Below are positions 34,687 through 43,107 of a DNA stretch of 64,000 nt, piece after piece. Location: positions 434,001-498,000 of the forward strand of contig CAVSYB010000015.1 in NCBI GenBank assembly GCA_963732155.1, in the 5' to 3' direction. The first letter of the stretch is position 1. Each line of letters begins with the position of its first letter. A program made the position numbers and the translations under genes. The DNA comes from Roseiarcus sp963732155. Lineage in GTDB: Bacteria; Pseudomonadota; Alphaproteobacteria; Rhizobiales; Beijerinckiaceae. The notes beneath the pieces were generated by a model that saw only the letters and a program-made list of their open reading frames with translations, was not told where the DNA came from and ran no database searches.

Positions 34687-35469
34687 ATGATCGGCTTGCG
34701 CTCGCTCGTCTTCAACGTCGCCTATTACGCCAATCTCATCGTCCTGATGATTTTGGGGCTGCCGACGATCCTCTTCGGCCGTCACGCGGTGTTCGCCCTG
34801 GCGCGCGTCTGGGCCGCCTCGTCGCTGTGGCTGCTGGAAGCCATTTGCGGTCTGCGGCTCGAGTTCAGGGGGCTCGAGAACATCCCGCAGGGCGGCTACA
34901 TCATCGCCGCCAAACACCAATCGGTGCTGGAGACCTTCGCTCTCGTATTGCACGCGCCTGATTTCGCCTATGTGCTGAAGAAAGAGCTGATATTCGTGCC
35001 GTTCTTCGGCTGGTATCTGCTCGCCGCGGAGCAAATCGCCATCGACCGATCCGCCGGCAGAAACGCCATCGCGGTCGTCAGCGTCCGCGCCGGCAAGGTG
35101 CTGAGGTCCGGCCGCCAGGTGTTCATTTTTCCCGAAGGGACGCGCCGGCCGCCCGGGGCGCCGGCGCAGTACAAATTCGGGGTCGCCAAGCTCTACGAAG
35201 ACACCGGTTCGCCGTGCCTGCCGGTCGCGCTCAACACCGGGCTCTATTGGGGGCGCCGCGGATTTCTGCGCCGCCCGGGGGTGGCGGTGATCGAATATCT
35301 GCCCGCAATCGCGCCCGGCCTGAAGCGGGATGACTTTCTCGCCCAACTCCAGGCGACCATCGAAACGGAATGCGAACGCCTCTATGCCGAGGCGCTGACG
35401 CGCGATTCTTCGCTGGCCCTGTCGCTGCGGCGCCGCGGACAAGGCGACCTCGACCGCGCCCGCCGTTGA
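34687..35469 (+). CDS. plsC: 1-acyl-sn-glycerol-3-phosphate acyltransferase (PlsC family)
   Basis: A 260-residue membrane-bound acyltransferase that makes phosphatidic acid from lysophosphatidic acid. The N-terminal segment VAYYANLIVLMILGLPTILF anchors it. Motif I reads AKHQSVLET, which is HX4E rather than HX4D, a variant I recall as common in this order. Motif III is FIFPEGTRR, and the substrate block KYGVAKLYEDTGSPCLPVAL-like YKFGVAKLYEDTGSPCLPVA is present. ATG 34687 is chosen; a TTG at 34669 is an alternative. Confidence 0.9.
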   Translation: MIGLRSLVFNVAYYANLIVLMILGLPTILFGRHAVFALARVWAASSLWLLEAICGLRLEFRGLENIPQGGYIIAAKHQSVLETFALVLHAPDFAYVLKKELIFVPFFGWYLLAAEQIAIDRSAGRNAIAVVSVRAGKVLRSGRQVFIFPEGTRRPPGAPAQYKFGVAKLYEDTGSPCLPVALNTGLYWGRRGFLRRPGVAVIEYLPAIAPGLKRDDFLAQLQATIETECERLYAEALTRDSSLALSLRRRGQGDLDRARR

Positions 35470-35607
35470 GCGTCGCCGGTTGACGCCGCGACCTCGGGCG
35501 TCGCCTTGCCGGCGGCCCCTCTGATCGGTTCGACGTCGGCAAAGCCGCTTGACGCCGAGGTAAAGATGTTCTACTTTTGTTCCCTCCCTCGTTGCCGGAG
35601 ATTCTCG

Positions 35608-36069
35608 ATGTTGGCGCTTCAGGACCGGGCCCTCGACCGTCGCGATCGAATGCGCGCCGAAGGTCGGCCGCTGAGTTGGGCGGCCGCTCCGCCGGCCTCG
35701 CCTGCGCATTTTCGGGAGGGCGAGGACAACGCCCCGCTGTCGGCGCTCGACGGCGAACCGCTTGGCGCGCGCTTTCGCTCGTGGCGCGGCGCCTCGGGCC
35801 GGCGCTATGTGTTTTCCATCTACAGCCCGCATGGCTGCCCGGCCTACAGCCATGCGGTGATGATCGTCGCCGCCGCAACCGACGCCGGCGATCGAAGGGC
35901 CTTGTTCGTCGCCGACACCGGTTGCTTTCCCGAGCTCGTTGTGGCCGGGGCGATCGCGAACTGGACCGCGGCCGCCGCCGGAATCGAGTTCCACGTCCAT
36001 CTGCTGGCGAACTCGCCGGCCGCGCGCCGCGGGTTGATCGCGGACCTCTCTCAGGCGCCGCGGAGCTGA
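35608..36069 (+). CDS. conserved-looking hypothetical protein
   Basis: I do not recognise the family. The 153-residue product is soluble with no signal peptide. The N-terminus is highly charged (MLALQDRALDRRDRMRAEGR). The core has the pattern YVFSIYSPHGCPAYSHAVMI and LFVADTGCFPELVV, where HGC and TGC cysteines are spaced about 38 residues. ATG 35608 follows GGAG; ATG 35566, after GAGGTAA, is an alternative. Its 3' end overlaps the convergent ChaC-like gene by 19 bp. It lies 138 bp downstream of plsC. Confidence 0.6.
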   Translation: MLALQDRALDRRDRMRAEGRPLSWAAAPPASPAHFREGEDNAPLSALDGEPLGARFRSWRGASGRRYVFSIYSPHGCPAYSHAVMIVAAATDAGDRRALFVADTGCFPELVVAGAIANWTAAAAGIEFHVHLLANSPAARRGLIADLSQAPRS

Positions 36070-36599
36070 GCGGCGAGCCATTCGAGCGTCGGATCGGCGA
36101 CGCCGCTTTCCCGCAGATGCGCTTCCGTGTTGAGGACATAGTCCACGTTGGGACCGGATTGGCCGTGGCCGCGCGTGACAAGGCGCAGCAATTCGTCGCG
36201 CTCCAGCCGCCCGGCGTATTGCGGATGGCTCCGGTCGGCGACGTAGGTCATAGCCCTTACCGCGCCACCGCCGGAAAGGTGGGCCAGCACGTATCGTTCG
36301 AGATAGACGCGGGTCACCAGTTCGCGCTGGCGCAGATAGTCGATCGTCAGCGCCCTTTTCGCCGCCGCCACGTGAAAAGCGACCCCGCGACAGGCGCCGC
36401 CCCTGTCCAGCCCCAGCACCAGGCCGGGCCGTTCGGGCGTGCCGCGATACACGTGAGAATAGACGCACAGGCTGCGCCGCCAACCATGCACCAGAGCGCT
36501 CTGTCGCTCCAAAAAATCAAATCCCGGCCGCCACATCAGCGAGCCGTAGCCGAACACCCAGAGATCGCCGCTTTCCCGTGAGTCTCCGCTTGTCGGCAT
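36051..36599 (-). CDS. gamma-glutamylcyclotransferase (ChaC family)
   Basis: A 182-residue ChaC-type enzyme, a family that cleaves glutathione to 5-oxoproline and Cys-Gly. The fold signature VFGYGSLMWRPGFDF is near the N-terminus. YLRQRELVTRVYLERYV carries the likely catalytic glutamate, and VNTEAHLRESGVADPTLEWL-like VLNTEAHLRESGVADPTLEW closes it. ATG 36599 gives the normal start. It lies 33 bp after the tyrA stop on the same strand and could be its co-transcribed tail. Confidence 0.9.
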   Translation of the reverse strand: MPTSGDSRESGDLWVFGYGSLMWRPGFDFLERQSALVHGWRRSLCVYSHVYRGTPERPGLVLGLDRGGACRGVAFHVAAAKRALTIDYLRQRELVTRVYLERYVLAHLSGGGAVRAMTYVADRSHPQYAGRLERDELLRLVTRGHGQSGPNVDYVLNTEAHLRESGVADPTLEWLAAQLRGA

Positions 36600-36631
36600 C
36601 CGCCGAACCCGGACGGCCCCGCTGGCCCGCG

Positions 36632-37594
36632 TCACGGCTGGTCTGGCGGCGCTTCCACGGCGCGCCGGCCAAAATCCGGCGCCGCGGTCTCCTGCCCCTG
36701 CGCGACGATCCCTCGGCGAATCGCCCGCGTGCGCGTGAACAGCTCGAACAGGCCGTCGCCGTCGCCGCGACGGATCATGCGCTGCAACGCCGTCAGGTCC
36801 TCGTTGAAGCGCCCGAGCATTTCGAGGACCGCGTCCTTGTTGTGCAGGAAGACGTCGCGCCACATCGTCGGGTCGGAGGCGGCGATACGGGTGAAATCGC
36901 GAAAGCCGCCCGCCGAGAACTTCAGCACTTCCGAGCGCGTCGCTTCCTCGAGCTCGGCGACGGTGCCGACAATGTTGTAGGCGATCAGATGCGGGACGTG
37001 GCTGGTGATCGCCAGCACCAGATCATGATGAGCCGGCGTCATCACTTCGACATTCGATCCGAGCGCTTCCCAAAAGGCGCGAACGAGCGCAACCGCCGCC
37101 GGATCCGTCTCGTCGGGCGGGGTGATGATGCACCAGCGATGCATGAACAGGCTATCGAAGCCGGCGTCGGGGCCCGATTGTTCGGTGCCCGCCACGGGAT
37201 GCGCCGGAACCAGCCGGACGCCCGCCGGCAGGTGCGGCGCGATCGCCGCGATGACCGCCGACTTGACGGAGCCGACATCGGAAACAATCGCCCCCTGTTT
37301 CAGATGCGGCCCGATCTGTTCGGCCACCGCGCCGTCGGCGCCCACCGGCACGCACAGAATGACGAGATCGGCCCCGCGCGCCGCCTCCGGCAGCGTCGGC
37401 GCCACCACGTCCGCCAGCCCAAGCTCGGCGACGCGCGCGCGGACCGCCGCATCGGCGTCGCCCGCGACGATTGTCGCCGCCACTTTGCGCCGACGCGCCG
37501 CCCGCGCGATGGAGGACCCGATCAGGCCAAGCCCGATAATCGCGAGCCGACCGACGAGGGGCGCCTTGGCCGCGTCGCCCGGACGATCAGACAC
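36632..37594 (-). CDS. tyrA: prephenate/arogenate dehydrogenase
   Basis: A 320-residue NAD(P)-dependent dehydrogenase for the last oxidative step to tyrosine. The dinucleotide motif is LAIIGLGLIGSSIARAARR. The family blocks IVSDVGSVKSAV, RLVPAHPVAGTEQSGPDAGF, SHVPHLIAYNIVGT and FSAGGFRDFTRIAASDPTMW are intact. Prephenate versus arogenate preference cannot be read from sequence; alphaproteobacterial enzymes in this cluster are usually called cyclohexadienyl dehydrogenases. It overlaps hisC by 8 bp. Confidence 0.94.
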   Translation of the reverse strand: MSDRPGDAAKAPLVGRLAIIGLGLIGSSIARAARRRKVAATIVAGDADAAVRARVAELGLADVVAPTLPEAARGADLVILCVPVGADGAVAEQIGPHLKQGAIVSDVGSVKSAVIAAIAPHLPAGVRLVPAHPVAGTEQSGPDAGFDSLFMHRWCIITPPDETDPAAVALVRAFWEALGSNVEVMTPAHHDLVLAITSHVPHLIAYNIVGTVAELEEATRSEVLKFSAGGFRDFTRIAASDPTMWRDVFLHNKDAVLEMLGRFNEDLTALQRMIRRGDGDGLFELFTRTRAIRRGIVAQGQETAAPDFGRRAVEAPPDQP

Positions 37595-38705
37595 TGCGCT
37601 CGCCTCTCATGAACGCCGCGAGCGCGGCGACGAGCTCTTCATTGACTTGCGCGGTCCCGACCGTCAGACGCAGGCAATCGGGCAGGCCATAAGCGGCGAC
37701 CGCGCGCAACACGAAGCCGCGCGCCGTCAGATAGGCGTCCGCCTCCTTGGCCGTGCGGCCGGCGGTGCGCGGAAAATGCAGAAGCAGGAAATTTCCGACG
37801 CTGGGCGTCACGTTCACGCCGAGCCCGGCGATCTGCTCGGCCAGCCAGGGCAGCCACCGCTGATTATGCGCCACCGCGCTTTCGGTATGCGCCGTGTCGG
37901 CCAGGGCCGCGATCCCCGCTTCGATCGCCGCCCCGTTGACGTTGAAGGGCGCCCGGATGCGATTGACCGCGTCGATGACATGGGTTGGTCCGTAGGCCCA
38001 TCCGAGACGAAGATTCGCAAGCCCGTAAATCTTCGAAAACGTGCGCGTCATCACCACATTGTCGCATGTCGCGACCAGTTCGATCCCCGCCGCGTAGTCG
38101 TTGCGCGTGACATATTCGGCATAGGCGGCGTCCAGCACCAGCAGCACGTCGGCGGGCAGGCCCGCTTGCAGCCGCTTGACCTCCGAAAACGGCAGATACG
38201 TGCCGGTCGGGTTGTTCGGATTGGCGAGAAAAACCACCTTCGTTCGCGGCGAGACCTTGGCCAGCAACTGATCGACGTCCGCCGTGAAGTCGGTCTCGGC
38301 GGCGGCGATCGCCGTCGCTCCGGCCGCCTTGATCGCGATGGGATATTCGAGAAACCCGTGCCGGGTGTAGAGGCCCTCGTCTCCCGGCCGCAAGTAGGCG
38401 TGCGCCAGCAGGGCGAGAAGATCGTCCGAACCGTTGCCGCAAACGATTTGCGCCGCATCCAGCCCGTAGCGGCGGGCGATCGCCTCGCGCAGCCGCGAGG
38501 CGGAGCCGTCGGGATACAGCGCCAGATGGTCGGCGACCGAGCGGAAGGCGGCGATCGCCCGCGGGGACGGCCCGAGCGGCGTTTCGTTCGACGAAAGCTT
38601 GTGCGCCTTGGCGAGGCCCGCCGCACCGCTCTTGCCCGGCACGTAGGCCTCAATCGCCATAACGTCGGCGCGCGGGACCGGTCGCGAGAGTTTTGGCTCG
38701 GACAT
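37587..38705 (-). CDS. hisC: histidinol-phosphate / aromatic aminotransferase
   Basis: A 372-residue class I/II PLP aminotransferase. The PLP lysine is in TRTFSKIYGLANLRLGW; substrate and cofactor blocks include FLANPNNPTGTYLPFSEV and LVLDAAYAEYV. HisC-type enzymes act on histidinol phosphate. The placement between chorismate mutase and tyrA suggests it also, or mainly, transaminates aromatic keto acids or prephenate. ATG 38705 follows GGAGGG; an earlier in-frame ATG at 38744 would overlap the upstream stop. Confidence 0.93.
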   Translation of the reverse strand: MSEPKLSRPVPRADVMAIEAYVPGKSGAAGLAKAHKLSSNETPLGPSPRAIAAFRSVADHLALYPDGSASRLREAIARRYGLDAAQIVCGNGSDDLLALLAHAYLRPGDEGLYTRHGFLEYPIAIKAAGATAIAAAETDFTADVDQLLAKVSPRTKVVFLANPNNPTGTYLPFSEVKRLQAGLPADVLLVLDAAYAEYVTRNDYAAGIELVATCDNVVMTRTFSKIYGLANLRLGWAYGPTHVIDAVNRIRAPFNVNGAAIEAGIAALADTAHTESAVAHNQRWLPWLAEQIAGLGVNVTPSVGNFLLLHFPRTAGRTAKEADAYLTARGFVLRAVAAYGLPDCLRLTVGTAQVNEELVAALAAFMRGERSV

Positions 38706-38740
38706 CGTCGATTGCCCTCCAACCTGCTCCATGACGGGTC

Positions 38741-39583
38741 TCACGGAGACGCCGAGGAATCGAACCTTGCCGCATGGGCGCCGACCTCGGCGATCCTGAG
38801 GTCGCCCGCCCCGGCCTTCCGAAAGGCGTTCTCGAACGCCCGCGCGTCATGCCCGCCGGGTCGGGCGATCAGCAACGACAGGCCCATGCCGTCCGCCGCA
38901 TTGCCGATGATCTCGCCGCCCAGGGCGCCGAGCGCCGCGGGATAATCGCCGCGCCATCGGTCGAGCGACACCGCCTCGATGACGACGTCCCGCGCCGCGC
39001 CGTCCGCCAGCGGCTTGGCGATCACAAAAACCGGCATCCCCGCCGGATGATCCGGCCGCTCGACGAACGGCAGGCGCGCGATGATTTTCGGCGCGGCGGG
39101 AGGACAAAGCCGCGTCCACCAGGCGCCCGCGCCGACGCCGCCGTCAACGGCGAACATACCGAGATCGCCCGATCCGCGCGCCACCGCGTCGATCACGCCG
39201 CCCGCGCTGTGATGGGCGACGCAGGGAACCGTGAAGCCGAAGTGGAAGCGCGCCGAATCGCGCATCGGCGCGTCGCCGCGCGACATGTCGACATGCACCG
39301 AATAATTGGCCTGAACATAGGTGAAGGTCGAAATGATGATGCGCCAGATACCTTCGACCGTGTCGAGCGGCAACCGGCCGCGGTGGCGCTCGGCGAGCGC
39401 GCGCATCATCGCCGCCTCCCGCGCCGGCCTGAACGCCGAGCCGCCGCCCTGCCGCGCCTTGATCGCGATCAGCCGGTCGATGATGCGGCCGCGCTCCATC
39501 AGCAGTTCGTGCATCGACGTGTCGATCCGATCGATCTCCTTGCGCAGATCGGCGAGCGTCTCGATGGCGGAGGATTCTGACAC
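38741..39583 (-). CDS. chorismate mutase with a prephenate-dehydratase-like C-terminal region
   Basis: A 280-residue protein. The first 95 residues are an AroQ-class chorismate mutase domain (LADLRKEIDRIDTSMHELLM, then RLIAIKARQGGGSAFRPARE and a third long helix). The C-terminal 180 residues look like a ligand-binding fold related to prephenate dehydratase (VPCVAHHSAGGVIDAVARGS, GDLGMFAVDGG). I do not see the TRF catalytic triad of active dehydratases. So it probably has mutase activity only. It heads the chorismate mutase-hisC-tyrA operon for aromatic amino acids. Confidence 0.85.
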   Translation of the reverse strand: MSESSAIETLADLRKEIDRIDTSMHELLMERGRIIDRLIAIKARQGGGSAFRPAREAAMMRALAERHRGRLPLDTVEGIWRIIISTFTYVQANYSVHVDMSRGDAPMRDSARFHFGFTVPCVAHHSAGGVIDAVARGSGDLGMFAVDGGVGAGAWWTRLCPPAAPKIIARLPFVERPDHPAGMPVFVIAKPLADGAARDVVIEAVSLDRWRGDYPAALGALGGEIIGNAADGMGLSLLIARPGGHDARAFENAFRKAGAGDLRIAEVGAHAARFDSSASP

Positions 39584-39670
39584 GGCTAGGCGGTTCCGGA
39601 GCGTTCGACGGCCGAAACGGGCTCTTCACGCATAAGCTGCGCCGCGCCCGCCCGCCGTCTGTTGCAGTCT

Positions 39671-40936
39671 TCAGGTGTTCATCAATTCGAAGAAATTGGC
39701 GTTGGACTTGGTCTCCCGCAATTTGCCGATCAGGAACTCGATCGCATCGACGGTTCCCATCGGGTTGAGGATGCGGCGCAGCACGTACATCTTCTTGAGG
39801 ATGTCGGCGGGCACCAGCAATTCCTCCTTGCGCGTTCCCGATCGCGTGATGTCCATCGACGGGAAAGTGCGCTTGTCCGCCACCTTGCGATCGAGGATGA
39901 TTTCAGAATTGCCGGTGCCCTTGAACTCCTCGAAGATCACTTCGTCCATTCGCGAGCCGGTATCGATGAGGGCGGTCGCGATGATCGTCAGCGAACCGCC
40001 TTCCTCGATATTGCGCGCGGCCCCGAAGAAGCGCTTCGGCCGTTGCAGGGCGTTGGCGTCGACGCCGCCGGTCAGCACCTTGCCCGACGACGGCACCACC
40101 GTATTGTAGGCGCGGCCGAGGCGGGTGATCGAGTCGAGCAGGATCACCACGTCGCGCCCGTGTTCGACCAGGCGCTTGGCCTTCTCGATGACCATTTCAG
40201 CGACCTGGACGTGGCGCACCGCCGGTTCGTCGAAGGTCGAGGAGACCACCTCGCCCTTCACCGAGCGCTGCATGTCGGTGACCTCTTCGGGGCGCTCGTC
40301 GATCAGCAGCACGATCAGGTAGCATTCGGGGTGATTGGCGGTCACCGACTGCGCGATATTCTGGAGCAGCACCGTCTTGCCGGTGCGGGGCGGCGCGACG
40401 ATCAGCGCGCGCTGGCCTTTGCCGATCGGCGAAACAATGTCGATCACGCGGGCGGAGAGGTCCTTCTTCGTCGGATCGTCGATCTCCAGCCGCAGACGTT
40501 CGTCCGGATAGAGCGGCGTGAGATTGTCGAAATGAACCTTGTGGCGGGTCTTTTCGGGGTCCTCGAAATTGATCAGATTGACCTTCAGCAGCGCGAAGTA
40601 GCGCTCGCCTTCCTTCGGGCTGCGGATGACGCCTTCGACGGTGTCGCCGGTGCGCAGGCTCAGGCGCCGGATTTGCGACGGCGACACATAGATGTCGTCG
40701 GGGCCGGGAAGATAATTGGCGTCGGCCGAGCGCAGGAAGGCGAAGCCGTCCTGCAAGATTTCGACGACGCCCTCGCCGATGATCTCGACGTCCATGTTGG
40801 CGAGCTGCTTGAGGATCGCAAACATCAATTCCTGCTTGCGCATGATCGAGGCGTTCTCGACCTCATTTTCCTCCGCGAAAGCGAGCAGCTCGGTCGCAGA
40901 CTTCTGCTTGAGGTCTTTAAGTTTCATTTCCCGCAT
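39671..40936 (-). CDS. rho: transcription termination factor Rho
   Basis: Rho (421 residues; E. coli 419) is the hexameric RNA helicase that ends transcription. The N-terminal RNA-binding domain is MKLKDLKQKSATELLAFAEE, followed by the cold-shock-like QDGFAFLRSADANYLPGPDD. Walker A is VAPPRTGKTVLLQNIA, Walker B VILLDSITRLGRAYN, and the Q/R loop regions SGKVLTGGVDANALQRPKRF and ALIDTGSRMDEVIFEEFKGT are intact. ATG 40936 follows AAGG. The 287-bp leader between hemJ and rho contains no ORF I can support and may be a regulatory leader. Confidence 0.98.
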   Translation of the reverse strand: MREMKLKDLKQKSATELLAFAEENEVENASIMRKQELMFAILKQLANMDVEIIGEGVVEILQDGFAFLRSADANYLPGPDDIYVSPSQIRRLSLRTGDTVEGVIRSPKEGERYFALLKVNLINFEDPEKTRHKVHFDNLTPLYPDERLRLEIDDPTKKDLSARVIDIVSPIGKGQRALIVAPPRTGKTVLLQNIAQSVTANHPECYLIVLLIDERPEEVTDMQRSVKGEVVSSTFDEPAVRHVQVAEMVIEKAKRLVEHGRDVVILLDSITRLGRAYNTVVPSSGKVLTGGVDANALQRPKRFFGAARNIEEGGSLTIIATALIDTGSRMDEVIFEEFKGTGNSEIILDRKVADKRTFPSMDITRSGTRKEELLVPADILKKMYVLRRILNPMGTVDAIEFLIGKLRETKSNANFFELMNT

Positions 40937-41223
40937 CGGGGGATCCTTGATGGCCGCAAGCGCCAAGGCGCTTCGGCGAAACGAGTGGAGCAGCACGGTT
41001 CACGGAGGCTTCAGTCGAGGAGCCGCTGGTTCGCTGGACCTTGCACGAGGTGGGCGGAACAGATCGTCCGCTGGTCACAGAAACACATGCTGTAGGTGGG
41101 AGCCGCAACATAAAGCGCTTCGGCGCGTCTTTCAACGGTGAACTCGGAGCCTGCCGCAGCATGACGCGCCGGCGGAGTCGCCGCGCCCGCTTCACCCTCG
41201 TCAGATTCACAATTTTGCTTGAA

Positions 41224-41649
41224 TTAGAACGGCTTGACGACGACCAGGATGACGATGGCGGCCATCAACACAGGCGGAACTTCATTGAGAATGCGGTAAA
41301 ACCGCGCCGACCGGACATTCCGGTCGGCCGCGAAATTCTTCATCACGCGCGCGAAATAGCCGTGCAAAGCGGACATCGCCAGCACCAGCGCCAGTTTGGC
41401 GTGCAGCCACGGCGCGGTGAAGAGACCGTCGACGTAAGCGAGCCAAGGCCCGGTCAGCCACACCACGATCATCGACGGGTTGATGATGATTCTCAGCAGC
41501 CGCCGCTCCATCGTCTTGAAGGTTTCAGACTGCGCCGAACCCGGCGGCGCCTCGACATGGTAGACGAACAGGCGCGGCAGATAGAACATCCCGGCCATCC
41601 AGGAGATCACCGCCATGATGTGGATGGCCTTGACCCACGTCTCGATCAT
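41224..41649 (-). CDS. hemJ: protoporphyrinogen IX oxidase HemJ
   Basis: HemJ (141 residues) is the membrane-bound oxidase that makes protoporphyrin IX in many alphaproteobacteria. Four membrane segments are visible, beginning WVKAIHIMAVISWMAGMFYL. The conserved histidine (KAIHIM) and lysine (LHAKLALVLAM) of the family are present. It starts 6 bp after hemE, its pathway neighbour. Confidence 0.93.
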   Translation of the reverse strand: MIETWVKAIHIMAVISWMAGMFYLPRLFVYHVEAPPGSAQSETFKTMERRLLRIIINPSMIVVWLTGPWLAYVDGLFTAPWLHAKLALVLAMSALHGYFARVMKNFAADRNVRSARFYRILNEVPPVLMAAIVILVVVKPF

Positions 41650-41655
41650 CGCGCT

Positions 41656-42687
41656 TCAGCCTCGCCGCCGGACCCGATCAACCAACCGTTCGACGTGGGC
41701 GATCGGGGTGTCCGGCAAAATGCCATGACCCAGATTGAAGATCAAAGGCCCCGCGCCAAGCGCCGACAGGATGCCATCGACCGCCGAGTCGAGCGCCGGG
41801 CCGCCCGCCAGCAGCGCCAGCGGATCGAGATTGCCTTGCACCGGAACAAGCTTCTGGATCGAACCGGCGAACATTAGATCGACCGCGGTGTCCAGGCCGA
41901 TAACGTCGGCTCCGCTCGTCGTCGCCAATTCCACCAGATGCGAGCCGACGCCCTTGGCGAACAGGATGATCGGAACGCCCGGGCGCCACGCCTTGACGCC
42001 CCTGATGATCCTGCCGAGCGGTTCAAGGCACCAGCGGCGAAACTGCGGCGTCGGCAGCACGCCCGCCCAGGAATCGAAAATCTGGATGGCGTCCGCTCCC
42101 GCATCGATCTGCTGGCGAACATAAGCGATGGAGGCCTCGACCAGGCGATCGATCAGCGCCTCGAACAGGTCGGGATCGCGATAGGCCAGCAACCGCGCCG
42201 GCGCCAGATCGGCGGTTCCGCGGCCAGCGACCATGTAACTCGCCACCGTCCACGGCGCCCCGCAAAACCCGAGCAGCGCGACATTCTCCGGCAGTCTGGC
42301 CCTGACTTGCCCGATCGTTTCGAACACCGGCGCGAGGCGATCAAGGTCGATCTCGCCGCGCAAGTCCGACAGGCGGGCCAGCGAATTCACCGGCTCCAGC
42401 CGCGGCCCGTCGCCCGATTCAAAGGAGACCCTTTGGCCCAGCGCGTCGGGGATCACCAAAATGTCGCTGAACAGAATCGCGGCGTCGAAACCGAACCGCC
42501 TGGTCGGCTGCAGAGTGGCTTCGACGGCCAGCCGCGGCGTGTAGCAGAAATCGAGAAACGACGCTGCCTGGGCGCGGATTTCACGATATTCGGGAAGATA
42601 GCGGCCCGCCTGCCGCATCAGCCAGATCGGCGGAACGACGTTCGGTTGGCGATTGAACGCCCGTTGCAAGGGGGTGTCCGGCTGCAT
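41656..42687 (-). CDS. hemE: uroporphyrinogen decarboxylase
   Basis: HemE (343 residues) decarboxylates uroporphyrinogen III to coproporphyrinogen III. Signatures are PPIWLMRQAGRYLPEYRE and GFCGAPWTVASYMVAGRG. The catalytic aspartate lies in FSDILVIPDALG, and GADAIQIFDSWAG is conserved. ATG 42687 follows GAAGG. Its promoter must lie within the adjoining replication origin, as in Caulobacter, where hemE transcription is tied to origin function. Confidence 0.97.
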   Translation of the reverse strand: MQPDTPLQRAFNRQPNVVPPIWLMRQAGRYLPEYREIRAQAASFLDFCYTPRLAVEATLQPTRRFGFDAAILFSDILVIPDALGQRVSFESGDGPRLEPVNSLARLSDLRGEIDLDRLAPVFETIGQVRARLPENVALLGFCGAPWTVASYMVAGRGTADLAPARLLAYRDPDLFEALIDRLVEASIAYVRQQIDAGADAIQIFDSWAGVLPTPQFRRWCLEPLGRIIRGVKAWRPGVPIILFAKGVGSHLVELATTSGADVIGLDTAVDLMFAGSIQKLVPVQGNLDPLALLAGGPALDSAVDGILSALGAGPLIFNLGHGILPDTPIAHVERLVDRVRRRG

Positions 42688-43107
42688 CGCGCCTTCGTTA
42701 GCCCTGGTCAAACAATTTAGAAAGAGAGATTCTGTTTTTGCTTCTTTGGCTGCCAATTGGGTGCGCGCCCGTCGATCCACACTATGGTTAACAACCGTCG
42801 GTCGATCCGCGGCGGCCGACGCCTATGGCGCGGCCTGTGGATGCGTTAATCATTTGTTAAGGTTTTCAATCGGCAAACGAGCGATCGGATTGTGAACTGT
42901 GACGGGGCCTTCCCCGTAGTTCCCATCCCGTCGGCTTCCGCGCGTGATTCTATCCCAAGGCGCTCGGTTGAGGATGGAGAAACGATCCTGGTTTCGGCGA
43001 AGCGCGGGGCGTCGATTCGGCTTCGCTTGTCCACGCCTGTCCACAGACGCCTCCCGTCGTTATAAGGAAGGGCCGGGAGCAATGCGGCGGCCGAGGGGGC
43101 GAGGAAT
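42688..43107. other. candidate chromosomal replication origin (oriC)
   Basis: The 420-bp gene-free interval between hemE and ppsR is the oriC position known in Caulobacter and other alphaproteobacteria. It holds a perfect CtrA box at 42846-42860. CGATCCACA (42773-42781) matches 8 of 9 bases of the Caulobacter G-box TGATCCACA. Weaker DnaA-box-like motifs are at 42836-42844 (reverse), 43027-43035 and 43037-43045. GANTC sites are at 42728, 42946 and 43014. AT-rich tracts at about 42700-42745 and 42841-42870 stand out in this GC-rich genome and could be the unwinding region. Confidence 0.8.
42846..42860. promoter_or_regulatory. CtrA-type box in oriC
   Basis: TTAATCATTTGTTAA is a perfect TTAA-N7-TTAA. 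CtrA bound here would block initiation and the hemE promoter. A DnaA-like box overlaps its left flank at 42836-42844, the arrangement expected for competition between DnaA and CtrA. Confidence 0.8.

Noticed and set aside
34687..35469. HX4E instead of HX4D in the acyltransferase motif I
   Set aside because: I recall the HQSxxET form as common in PlsC proteins of this order, so it is not a sign of loss of function or novelty.
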